From positions 1 through 21,816 of the forward strand of contig JAZONR010000074.1 of the NCBI GenBank assembly GCA_045654645.1: a DNA stretch of 21,816 bases. The letters are read 5' to 3'. Below are positions 1-7,168 of this stretch, piece by piece (the first letter of the stretch is position 1; each line of letters begins with the position of its first letter). A model generated the notes under the pieces. It was not told where the DNA came from, searched no databases, and worked only from the letters and a program-made list of their open reading frames with translations. The position numbers were made by a program, and so were the translations under genes. This stretch comes from HGM04593 sp045654645 (lineage in GTDB: Bacteria > Bacteroidota > Bacteroidia > Bacteroidales > Bacteroidaceae).

Positions 1-848
1 CGCTTGATGCAGGCATACGCACGGGCAGCCAACGCCAAATTGATAGAGGCACGAGGACAACCACCGAGGGCAATCAAGCCCTCCAAGTCCTTCAAGTCAT
101 ACTTTTGCGGATAGCGTGTAGCAAACACAATATCAGCAATATATTGTTCGATTTTCTCGTCTAAATATACTTGGCGAACCACCTTACGAGCTTCCATAAT
201 ATCCTCTGCACGAAGGACGGGACGGACCTCCATCTTCTCTCCTGAGATATTTTGACGGATGATTTTCTTTTCCTCTTCCAATTTCGGGTAGTCAATGATG
301 ACCTTCAACATAAAACGGTCGACCTGCGCTTCGGGAAGCGGATATGTACCTTCCTGCTCAATGGGGTTCTGTGTAGCAAGCACAAGGAAGGGCTGTGGGA
401 GCTTGAATGTCTCCTTGCCAATTGTTACCTGGCGCTCCTGCATTGCCTCAAGCAGTGCACTTTGCACCTTTGCCGGGGCGCGGTTAATCTCATCGGCAAG
501 CACAAAGTTTGAGAATATGGGGCCGCGCTTAGCCTTGAACTCTTCGCTTTTCTGGCTATATACCATTGTACCCACAACGTCGGCGGGAAGAAGGTCGGGT
601 GTAAACTGTATGCGGCTGAAGTCTGCATCAACAAGCTCGGAGAGGGTTTTGATTGCCAATGTCTTGGCAAGACCGGGCAGACCTTCAAGCAGAATGTGGC
701 CGTCGGCCAAAAGACCAATCAGCAACGACTCAACCAGATGTTTCTGACCTACAATCACCTGGTTCATACCTGTTTGCAGGTTTGTAACAAAGGCACTTTG
801 CCTTTCAATCATTTCGTTCAATTCACGAATGTCAATTGTTGCACTCAT
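1..848 (-). CDS. MoxR-family AAA+ ATPase (3' part missing at window edge)
   Basis: The ATG is at 848 and the frame stays open to the left edge, giving about 282 codons; a family member is usually about 330 residues, so only the C-terminal lid is missing. Visible motifs are a Walker A variant GLPGLAKT (residues 56-63), a Walker B LADEINRA (118-125) and a sensor-1 ATQNP (158-162), followed by LPEAQVDRF. These are typical of MoxR ATPases, chaperone-like enzymes thought to act on VWA-domain partners. In Bacteroidota this gene usually opens a Bat-type operon with a DUF58 protein and VWA proteins; those genes would lie off the left edge, which is inference. The gene follows the HU-LysM gene after a 127-bp gap that holds its own promoter-like element, so it is probably transcribed separately. 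Confidence 0.93.
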   Translation of the reverse strand, partial: MSATIDIRELNEMIERQSAFVTNLQTGMNQVIVGQKHLVESLLIGLLADGHILLEGLPGLAKTLAIKTLSELVDADFSRIQFTPDLLPADVVGTMVYSQKSEEFKAKRGPIFSNFVLADEINRAPAKVQSALLEAMQERQVTIGKETFKLPQPFLVLATQNPIEQEGTYPLPEAQVDRFMLKVIIDYPKLEEEKKIIRQNISGEKMEVRPVLRAEDIMEARKVVRQVYLDEKIEQYIADIVFATRYPQKYDLKDLEGLIALGGCPRASINLALAARAYACIK

Positions 849-883
849 AATTATGTTTTTGTATAATTGCGTTTTGTTTTTGG

Positions 884-891
884 CAAAATTA
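884..891 (-). promoter_or_regulatory. Candidate Bacteroidota -7 element for moxR
   Basis: On the minus strand the octamer TAATTTTG matches the Bacteroidota -7 consensus TAnnTTTG. It lies 35 bases upstream of the moxR ATG, giving a short leader. I find no convincing TTTG -33 box at the expected spacing, so the call rests on one element and position. Confidence 0.42.
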
Positions 892-975
892 GTGTTTATA
901 AAGCAGTTAGCGTGTTAAATACAGTGAAATTGGCTTAACCATTGTTAGCTTTTATAATACTTTAACTCACTGCGC

Positions 976-2280
976 TCACTCTTTTGGCTCCAGGCGCGGA
1001 ATAAACAGTTCATCGCCGCTGCCCAGGCTGTTGGGGTTGGATATATTATTATATTTAACAATGTATGGCCACAATTTCTTGTCGCCGTAGTATCTCTTTG
1101 CAATCTTTGTCAAAGTCTCATCGGGAGCAATTGTGTGCTTTGTGAGTTCCCCTTCTGCAACATAGAGAGTGGTGTCGGCGAGCGTTATATCTCTTAGGCT
1201 TATTGAAGCCAACTCGTCGAGCATAACAAAACTGTACTCTTCATTTGCCGACAGCTCCTCGTCAGCCGCATTATCTGCAACCACAACTGTTGGAGCGGTT
1301 TCATTGAGATGCTCCTTTTCATCAACTGCAACCGGCTTTGCAACCGGGTTGTTCTCATTTGTGATGTCAGAAGCTACATCGGGTCTCTTATAGACCTCTG
1401 TTGCAACAGTTTTCTGAGGTTTGCTGTCTGCAACGGTTGCATCGCCCCTTGACATCATTTTAATTGCAACAAATCCGGTAATAAATCCAATTATTGTGTA
1501 GAAAGCAATGCGCCACGCGCTGTTTCTCTTCTTGGCGGGAACGGGTTGCTCCGTGGTTGCGGTTTTCTTCTTGGGAACGTGAACCATCACAGGCTTGGCA
1601 GGTCGCTCCTGCACATTTACAGGCTCCTCGTTCGGCTGCAAGGTGGCTTCGGGAACAATCTGTTCCTCGCCGTCCCGGGATTGTGTTGTTGTGTTATTCT
1701 CAACAGCAGCTTCTTCAACTACCTGTTCTTCAGTTGCTGTGGTTACAACAGTTTCGGTGAGTGTCTCTTGCTCCTTGGGTTCAGGCTCTGCAGGAGCTTC
1801 TGTTTCAGCCTCGGCGGGAATGTCGGCAATGGGCTCAACAACAGGCTCGGTCGTTATAGAAGGCTCTTCCTCGGCTTTTACGGCTGCAGGCCGGCCATTC
1901 TCCTCAACGGGCTGTTCGGCATCATCAAGGGGTTCTTCGGTATTATCGGGCTGATAGGTATCATCTACCTCAACAGGCTCAAACATTGCAAAGGGTTGAT
2001 TAACGCTCTCCTTGAGGGCGTCGGCCGGCGTGAAGGTGAGCTTTTTGTGTCCTTTTATTTCAATCTTCTCGCCTGTGTTCACATCGACACTGCTGCGGCT
2101 GGCAACCTCGGCAATCTTGAAGGTGCCCAAACCGTTTATTTTCACAATGCCGTCCTGCTCAAGTCCTTCAATGATTAGGTCGAAGAAGGCTTTGGTGAAG
2201 TATTCGGCCTTGGATGCGGAGATATTGCCCTCCTTGGCCAGAAGGGTGCTTAAATCGGAGTGGTTAAGTTTTGCGTCCAT
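976..2280 (-). CDS. HU-family DNA-binding protein fused to a transmembrane segment and a LysM domain
   Basis: The 434-residue protein has three parts. Residues 1-96 are an HU/IHF-type DNA-binding domain, with INGLGTFKIAEVASR and the DNA-binding arm around VNTGEKIEIKGHKKLTF. Residues 101-250 are an acidic Pro/Glu/Thr-rich low-complexity linker. Residues 255-275 form one transmembrane helix preceded by lysine and arginine (PAKKRNSAW), which by the positive-inside rule puts the HU part in the cytoplasm. After a linker of about 105 residues comes a C-terminal LysM domain (381-430), expected in the periplasm on peptidoglycan. It starts 18 bp after the stop of a stand-alone HU gene and is probably co-transcribed with it. 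HU plus LysM proteins are annotated in Bacteroidales; tethering of DNA to the wall is inference from topology. Confidence 0.9.
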   Translation of the reverse strand: MDAKLNHSDLSTLLAKEGNISASKAEYFTKAFFDLIIEGLEQDGIVKINGLGTFKIAEVASRSSVDVNTGEKIEIKGHKKLTFTPADALKESVNQPFAMFEPVEVDDTYQPDNTEEPLDDAEQPVEENGRPAAVKAEEEPSITTEPVVEPIADIPAEAETEAPAEPEPKEQETLTETVVTTATEEQVVEEAAVENNTTTQSRDGEEQIVPEATLQPNEEPVNVQERPAKPVMVHVPKKKTATTEQPVPAKKRNSAWRIAFYTIIGFITGFVAIKMMSRGDATVADSKPQKTVATEVYKRPDVASDITNENNPVAKPVAVDEKEHLNETAPTVVVADNAADEELSANEEYSFVMLDELASISLRDITLADTTLYVAEGELTKHTIAPDETLTKIAKRYYGDKKLWPYIVKYNNISNPNSLGSGDELFIPRLEPKE

Positions 2281-2298
2281 AGTTTTATCTCCTTTTGT

Positions 2299-2571
2299 TT
2301 ACTTGAATTTATCTTTCAGTTTACTGCTTGGCCTGAATGAAGGCACAATCTTTGGGGGAACAAGGAAACGCTGTCCGGTCTTTGGGTTCACCGACAGGCG
2401 CTCGTTGCGCATCTTTACTTCGAGCACTCCAAAGCCCGAGATATTGAGCTGGTCATTCTCTTTGAGCCTTTCTGTCATAAGGCCCACAAGTGTTTCCACA
2501 TTGCCGGCAGCATCGGCAGCTGTAATTCCGCATTGCTTTGCCAATTTGGCGATGAATTCCTTGTTATTCAT
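2299..2571 (-). CDS. HU-family DNA-binding protein
   Basis: A small basic nucleoid protein with the complete HU fold: helical N-terminus (MNNKEFIAKLAKQCGIT), ISGFGVLEVKMRNERL, the arm tip NPKTGQ and a lysine-rich tail. The frame also has an ATG at 2595 that abuts the rimO stop and would add eight residues (MLEEITAD). I chose 2571 because it begins with the usual MNNKEF and gives exactly 90 residues, the standard HU length. No strong Shine-Dalgarno decides between them. The gene sits between rimO and the HU-LysM gene (18-bp gap), so two HU-domain proteins are made in tandem. Family proteins bend and compact DNA as homo- or heterodimers; whether this one pairs with the HU domain of its neighbour is inference. 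Confidence 0.93.
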   Translation of the reverse strand: MNNKEFIAKLAKQCGITAADAAGNVETLVGLMTERLKENDQLNISGFGVLEVKMRNERLSVNPKTGQRFLVPPKIVPSFRPSSKLKDKFK

Positions 2572-2595
2572 ATCTGCAGTTATTTCTTCAAGCAT

Positions 2596-3897
2596 TTATT
2601 TTTCAACAACGCCCATAAGGTCGAACTCTGTGGCATCGGTGATGCGCACACTGTAGAAGTTGCCAATCTCCAGTTCCCCATCGGCAACGGCTATGAGCAC
2701 TTCGGTATCAACATCGGGCGAGTCATATTCGGTGCGTCCTATGTAGTAGTCGCCCTCTACCCTGTCGATTATTGTCCTGTATGTGTTTCCCACCTTGGCA
2801 TCGTTGAGACGGGTGGAAATGCGTTGTTGCACCTCCATCAAACGGTCGAGACGTTCTTGCTTCTTCTTGCGCGAGATGCTGTCGCGGTAGTTGTCGGCGG
2901 CAAAGGTGCCCTCCTCCTCGCAATAGGCAAACGCGCCCAAACGGTCAAACTTGGCCCATTTCACAAAATCTATCAGCTCCTCAAACTCCTTCTCGCCCTC
3001 ACCGGGGAAGCCCACCATCATTGTTGTGCGCAGGCAGATGCCGGGCACTTCGTTGCGCATCCTCTCCACAAGTGCATAGGTGTCCTCGCTTGTAACATTG
3101 CGTTGCATCTTTTTGAGCACTTTGGTGCTGACGTGTTGCAGTGCAATATCGAGATATTTGCACACATTCTTTCTCTCGCGCATCACGCGCAAAAGGTCAT
3201 AGGGGAAGTTGCTTGGATAGGCATAGTGCAAGCGTATCCACTCCACCCCTTCGATGTCTGAAATTCTCTCTACCAGCTGTGCGATGCTCTGTTTCTTGTA
3301 AAGGTCTACACCATAATAGGTGAGCTCCTGTGCAATAATCTGGAACTCCTTGACGCCTTTTGCCACAAGGCTGCGCACCTCGGCCTCAATCTCCTCTATG
3401 GGGCGCGAACGATGACGTCCTGTGATAATAGGTATTGCACAGTAGGCGCAACGGCGGTTGCAACCCTCGGATATCTTTATGTAGGCATAATGCGACGGCG
3501 TGGTGAGCACACGCTCGTTGGCAATCTCTTGGCGATACTGCTGTTTGAGATCGTTGAGCAATTCACTCCAGTTGAACTTGCCATAGAACTTGTCTACCTG
3601 AGTTATCTCTTGGCGTAATTCGTCGAGATAGCGTTCCGAGAGGCAGCCCATCACATAGAGCTTGTTAAGGTCGCCCTGCTCCTTGCGCTGGCAAAACTCG
3701 AGTATCATATTAATGGACTCCTGTTTTGCATCTCCAATGAAGCCACAAGTGTTTATGACAGCTATTTCGCCGCAGGGCTCATCGCTGTCGTGGACAACAT
3801 CGTAGCCACACTCCTGAAGCTGTCGCATAAGATGCTCCGAATCAACAAGATTCTTAGAACATCCCATCGTTATTACATCTACACGGTTTTTCTTCAT
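2596..3897 (-). CDS. rimO: Ribosomal protein uS12 methylthiotransferase RimO
   Basis: A 433-residue radical-SAM methylthiotransferase. The N-terminal UPF0004 domain has the three cysteines that bind the auxiliary 4Fe-4S cluster (C13 in MGCSKNLVDSE, C51 in NTCGF, C85 in MGCLSERY). The radical-SAM motif is CNRRCAYC (C145, C149, C152), and a C-terminal TRAM domain ends in TDATEFDLMG. MGCSKNLVDSE and GRHRSRP favour RimO over MiaB. It adds a methylthio group to the conserved aspartate of ribosomal protein S12. It lies 73 bp downstream of ftsY, with hairpins in the gap, and its stop abuts the frame of the HU gene, so it belongs to a lepA-ftsY-rimO-HU-HU/LysM unit. Confidence 0.96.
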   Translation of the reverse strand: MKKNRVDVITMGCSKNLVDSEHLMRQLQECGYDVVHDSDEPCGEIAVINTCGFIGDAKQESINMILEFCQRKEQGDLNKLYVMGCLSERYLDELRQEITQVDKFYGKFNWSELLNDLKQQYRQEIANERVLTTPSHYAYIKISEGCNRRCAYCAIPIITGRHRSRPIEEIEAEVRSLVAKGVKEFQIIAQELTYYGVDLYKKQSIAQLVERISDIEGVEWIRLHYAYPSNFPYDLLRVMRERKNVCKYLDIALQHVSTKVLKKMQRNVTSEDTYALVERMRNEVPGICLRTTMMVGFPGEGEKEFEELIDFVKWAKFDRLGAFAYCEEEGTFAADNYRDSISRKKKQERLDRLMEVQQRISTRLNDAKVGNTYRTIIDRVEGDYYIGRTEYDSPDVDTEVLIAVADGELEIGNFYSVRITDATEFDLMGVVEK

Positions 3898-3924
3898 CTT
3901 CTGTTTTCTGTTGCTGTTTGTTTT

Positions 3925-3966
3925 GTGTTGCAGTGGTGCAACACCACTCTACATCTTCACAGATGT
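3925..3966 (-). promoter_or_regulatory. Overlapping, mutually exclusive hairpins in the ftsY-rimO gap
   Basis: Read on the minus strand, the gap first carries ACATCT-GTGA-AGATGT (3966-3951). Then come two structures that share bases: AGTGGTG-TTG-CACCACT (3948-3932, 7-bp stem) and GTGTTGCA-CCAC-TGCAACAC (3944-3925, 8-bp stem). The last two cannot form together. The downstream edge is 27 bases from the rimO ATG. No T-run follows, so it is not an ordinary intrinsic terminator. Roles in mRNA processing, translation control or protein binding are possible but unproven. Confidence 0.5.
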
Positions 3967-3970
3967 CTAC

Positions 3971-4924
3971 TTATCCGAAAAGTGAATCAACAAACTCCTC
4001 GCGGTTGAATATCTGCAAGTGGTCGATACCCTCGCCAAGGCCTATGTACCTTACGGGTATCTTGAACTGGTCGCTGATACCGATTACCACGCCGCCCTTT
4101 GCTGTGCCGTCGAGCTTTGTGATGGCAAGCGATGTAACCTCGGTAGCCTTGGTAAACTGCTTTGCCTGCTCAAAGGCGTTCTGGCCTGTAGAGCCGTCGA
4201 GCACCAGCATCACATCATTGGGTGCTGTGGGCACAACCTTCTTCATCACGTTCTTTATCTTTGTGAGCTCGTTCATAAGCCCCACTTTGTTGTGCAAACG
4301 GCCGGCAGTGTCAATGATTACAACATCGGCATCGTTGGCAACGGCAGAAGAGAGTGTGTCAAAGGCCACAGATGCGGGGTCGGAGCCCATACCCTGCTTG
4401 ATGACAGGCACATCGGCGCGATGTCCCCACTCCACAAGCTGCTCAACGGCTGCAGCACGGAATGTGTCGGCAGCGCCCAGGTAGACCTTCTTGCCGGCCT
4501 TCTTGTACTGATGGGCGAGCTTGCCAATGGTGGTAGTCTTACCCACACCGTTTACGCCCACAACCATAATCACATAGGGTGTGCCGGGTGTTGTGGGGAT
4601 GTCGAATGTGCCGCCATTCTCGCTGTTGTTCTCCATCAGCAGCTGTGCAATCTCATCCTTGAGCATTCTGTTGAGCTCGGCAGTGTTCATAAATTTGTCG
4701 CGTGCGGCACGTTTTTGCACGCGGTCAATAATTTTGAGTGTGGTCTCCACGCCAACATCCGATGTTACGAGCACCTCCTCAAGATTGTCGAGCACCTCAT
4801 CATCTATTTCCCTCTTGCCGGCAATGGCGCGGGCAATCTTTCCAAAGATGCTCTCTTTAGTCTTAGACAGGCCCTCATCAAGAACCTGTTTCTTCTCTTT
4901 GCTGAAAAAACTGAATATTCCCAT
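3971..4924 (-). CDS. ftsY: Signal recognition particle receptor FtsY
   Basis: A 317-residue SRP-type GTPase with the compact form common in Bacteroidota: a short N-terminal region (MGIFSFFSKEKKQ), the N helical bundle and a complete G domain. Visible motifs are the P-loop GVNGVGKTT (123-131), DTAGR, TKLDGTAKGG and the closing GLGEGIDHLQIFN. It docks SRP-bound ribosomes at the membrane by forming a GTP-dependent complex with Ffh, so membrane proteins are inserted co-translationally. It lies 56 bp after lepA and 73 bp before rimO, all on the same strand. The ATG at 4924 gives the expected amphipathic N-terminus. The long acidic A domain of E. coli FtsY is absent, which is normal here. Confidence 0.96.
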   Translation of the reverse strand: MGIFSFFSKEKKQVLDEGLSKTKESIFGKIARAIAGKREIDDEVLDNLEEVLVTSDVGVETTLKIIDRVQKRAARDKFMNTAELNRMLKDEIAQLLMENNSENGGTFDIPTTPGTPYVIMVVGVNGVGKTTTIGKLAHQYKKAGKKVYLGAADTFRAAAVEQLVEWGHRADVPVIKQGMGSDPASVAFDTLSSAVANDADVVIIDTAGRLHNKVGLMNELTKIKNVMKKVVPTAPNDVMLVLDGSTGQNAFEQAKQFTKATEVTSLAITKLDGTAKGGVVIGISDQFKIPVRYIGLGEGIDHLQIFNREEFVDSLFG

Positions 4925-4980
4925 ATTCTTTTACTTTGTAATTGTTGCGTTATACCAGGCAACGCCTGTCAAATAGTTGT

Positions 4981-6762
4981 TTAGTCGAGTTTGAGCACTG
5001 CAAGGAATGCCTTTTGTGGCACCTCCACGTTGCCAATCTGCTTCATACGCTTCTTACCCTTCTTCTGTTTCTCGAGCAGCTTGCGCTTACGCGACACGTC
5101 GCCGCCATAACACTTTGCCGTAACGTCCTTGCGCACCTGCTTGATTGTTTCGCGGGCAATAATCTTTGTGCCAATGGCAGCCTGAAGCGCGATGTCGAAC
5201 TGCTGTCTTGGGATAAGGTCGCGCAACTTTTCGCACATCTGACGGCCAAGGCCATATGCGTTATCAACGTGTGTGAGTGTTGAGAGTGCATCGACCGGCT
5301 CGCCGTTTAGCAGGATATCGAGTTTGATGAGTTTTGATGTTCTGAAGCCTGCGGGATGATAGTCAAACGAGGCATATCCCTTTGAGATACTCTTCAGCTT
5401 GTCATAGAAATCGATGACAATTTCGCCCAGAGGCAACAGGAAACGGATGTCCACACGGTTTCCGGTGATGAACTCCTGCTTTTGCAGCTCACCTCGCTTG
5501 GAGAGACAGAGGGTCATAATGGGGCCTATGTACTCGGCGCGTGTGATGATACTTGCGTTGATATAAGGCTCCTCTATGTGGTCGATGAGTGTGGGGTCAG
5601 GCATACCTCCCGGGTTGTGCACCTCTTTAACCTCGCCCTGCTTGTCATAGACCATATAGGAAACGTTGGGAACGGTGGTAATTACACTCATATCAAACTC
5701 GCGGTCGAGACGCTCCTGCACAATCTCCATATGCAAGAGTCCAAGGAAGCCGCAGCGGAAGCCGAAGCCCAGCGCTGCCGATGACTCGGGTGTGAATGTG
5801 AGTGAAGCATCGTTCAACTGCAGCTTCTCCAGTGAAGCGCGAAGGTCCTCATAATCCTCGGCGTCAATGGGATATACACCGGCAAACACCATAGGCTTCA
5901 CCTCTTCAAAACCCGAAATAGCCGATGAGCAGGGGCGTGCAATATGTGTGATTGTGTCGCCCACCTTCACCTCGCGCGATGTCTTGATACCTGAAATTAT
6001 GTAGCCCACGTCGCCGGTGCGCAGCTCCTGACGTGGAGAGAGGTCCATCTTCAGAACACCCACTTCATCGGCGTCATACTCCTTGCCGGTATTGAAGAAT
6101 TTAACCTTGTCGCCCTTGCGCAGCACACCGTTCACAATTTTGAAATATGCAATAATTCCGCGGAAAGAGTTGAATACAGAGTCGAAGATGGGCGCCTGTA
6201 GCGGAGCCTCTTCATCACCCTCGGGGGCGGGAATGCGTTCTACAACAGCCTGCAGAATCTCCTCTACACCCATACCGGTTTTGCCCGATGCTTCAATTAT
6301 ATCCTCGCGGTCGCAGCCTATAAGGTCAATGATTTCATCCTTAACCTCCTCGGGCATTGCGTTAATCATATCACATTTGTTGATTACAGGGATAATCTCC
6401 AATCCCTGGTCCACAGCCATATAGAGGTTTGAGATTGTTTGGGCCTGAACGCCTTGTGTTGCATCCACCACAAGCAATGCACCCTCACAAGCCGCAATAG
6501 AGCGCGACACTTCATAGGAGAAGTCCACGTGTCCCGGAGTGTCAATAAGGTTGAGAATATACTTCTCGCCTTTGTAGATATACTCCATTTGTATTGCGTG
6601 GCTCTTGATTGTGATACCGCGTTCCTTCTCAAGGTCCATATTGTCGAGCATTTGTCCCTCGGTGATGTTGATGGTCTTTGTTGTCTCCAGCAGACGGTCG
6701 GCAAGTGTAGACTTACCGTGGTCGATGTGGGCAATGATGCAAAAATTCCTGATTTTTTTCAT
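4981..6762 (-). CDS. lepA: Elongation factor 4 (LepA), back-translocating GTPase
   Basis: A 593-residue translational GTPase of full length. G-domain motifs are AHIDHGKST (11-19), DTPGHVDF (74-81) and NKCD (128-131). The C-terminal part carries the LepA-specific basic region (KCYGGDVSRKRKLLEKQKKG) and ends QKAFLAVLKLD, as expected. EF4 associates with ribosomes and is linked to back-translocation, initiation and ribosome biogenesis under stress. The gene begins a minus-strand run that continues into ftsY after 56 bp. A Bacteroidota -7 box lies about 65 bases upstream of the ATG. That 56-bp gap also has a small 5-bp-stem hairpin (CAGGC-AAC-GCCTG) with no T-run. Confidence 0.97.
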   Translation of the reverse strand: MKKIRNFCIIAHIDHGKSTLADRLLETTKTINITEGQMLDNMDLEKERGITIKSHAIQMEYIYKGEKYILNLIDTPGHVDFSYEVSRSIAACEGALLVVDATQGVQAQTISNLYMAVDQGLEIIPVINKCDMINAMPEEVKDEIIDLIGCDREDIIEASGKTGMGVEEILQAVVERIPAPEGDEEAPLQAPIFDSVFNSFRGIIAYFKIVNGVLRKGDKVKFFNTGKEYDADEVGVLKMDLSPRQELRTGDVGYIISGIKTSREVKVGDTITHIARPCSSAISGFEEVKPMVFAGVYPIDAEDYEDLRASLEKLQLNDASLTFTPESSAALGFGFRCGFLGLLHMEIVQERLDREFDMSVITTVPNVSYMVYDKQGEVKEVHNPGGMPDPTLIDHIEEPYINASIITRAEYIGPIMTLCLSKRGELQKQEFITGNRVDIRFLLPLGEIVIDFYDKLKSISKGYASFDYHPAGFRTSKLIKLDILLNGEPVDALSTLTHVDNAYGLGRQMCEKLRDLIPRQQFDIALQAAIGTKIIARETIKQVRKDVTAKCYGGDVSRKRKLLEKQKKGKKRMKQIGNVEVPQKAFLAVLKLD

Positions 6763-6827
6763 ATCTTGTTCTATGCTTTTTACTCAAAAAAGTAGCGCTT
6801 TTTTGGCGCGTGTGTAATTTTAATTTA

Positions 6828-6835
6828 CAAAGATA
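6828..6835 (-). promoter_or_regulatory. lepA: Candidate Bacteroidota -7 element for the lepA operon
   Basis: On the minus strand TATCTTTG matches TAnnTTTG exactly and lies about 65 bases upstream of the lepA ATG. The upstream DNA is very AT-rich (ATATATATAATA). No TTTG box is present at the usual 19-21 base spacing; the nearest, CTTG, is about 26 bases away. Position and the exact -7 match are the support. Confidence 0.45.
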
Positions 6836-6904
6836 TAACAAAAATCGTATATATATAATAACAAGAGCCGTTATTTTTAACACTTTAGCAAAAGTGCTGT
6901 CTCG

Positions 6905-6932
6905 TTGCCGCAGTTGTGAATTGCTGCGGCAA
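6905..6932. repeat. Perfect 9-bp inverted repeat upstream of lepA
   Basis: TTGCCGCAG (6905-6913) and CTGCGGCAA (6924-6932) form a perfect stem with a 10-nt loop. Neither strand shows a following T-run, so an intrinsic terminator is unlikely. It lies about 70 bp upstream of the lepA -7 element and could be a protein-binding site or RNA structure. Confidence 0.5.
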
Positions 6933-7110
6933 ACCCCAATATTGTAATAAAATTTTATCGCAGAAAGCAAGTGGGACACCACTCTTCCATCACACCGGAA
7001 GGAGCACTTTTCTTTTATTCAAAAAACTCATCATCTACAAATAAGAGCTCACCACAGACACTATTTGCTATTGATGATGCAGAGGAAATAGATGAACGGA
7101 ATAAAATAAC

Positions 7111-7144
7111 AAAAAAATAAGCGGAAGAGCAAATACCCTTCCGC
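7111..7144 (-). terminator. Rho-independent terminator after the GH20 gene
   Basis: On the minus strand a 7-bp stem, GCGGAAG (7144-7138 on the other arm) with CTTCCGC (7127-7121), encloses a 10-nt loop and is followed by TTATTTTTTT. It starts 24 bases after the GH20 stop codon, so it closes the transcript containing the aminotransferase and GH20 genes. Confidence 0.85.
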
Positions 7145-7168
7145 TGTAAATATCTATTATTGCACAAA

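Larger units (their letters stand above)
6763..7108. other. Gene-poor interval upstream of lepA with hairpins and a possible gene remnant
   Basis: No convincing complete gene is present. On the minus strand the stretch holds, in order: a short frame ending LLFVDDEFFE (stop at 7015-7017), an imperfect hairpin (CTCCTTCC against GGAAGAG) near 6970-6996, a perfect 9-bp hairpin TTGCCGCAG/CTGCGGCAA (6905-6932, 10-nt loop), a 6-bp hairpin CACTTT/AAAGTG (6881-6896), and the lepA promoter element. The middle hairpins lie upstream of the likely lepA start site, so they may end or process a transcript arriving from upstream, or act as DNA sites. Confidence 0.5.

Noticed and set aside
961..990. CTCACT-GCG-CTCACT direct repeat at the end of the HU-LysM gene
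   Set aside because: A short 6-base duplication around the stop codon; too short and isolated to suggest a mobile-element end.
1546..2178. A 210-codon plus-strand frame opposite the HU-LysM gene
   Set aside because: It mirrors the low-complexity Pro/Glu/Thr region, giving repeated Gly/Leu/Cys; no domain and no start signal.
4940..4980. Hairpin CAGGC-AAC-GCCTG between lepA and ftsY as a terminator
   Set aside because: The stem is 5 bp and no T-run follows on either strand; likely read through, or a minor processing site.
4019..4984. A 321-codon plus-strand frame opposite ftsY
   Set aside because: It is a mirror of the ftsY coding sequence, rich in Cys and His, with no domain; ftsY motifs are complete on the other strand.
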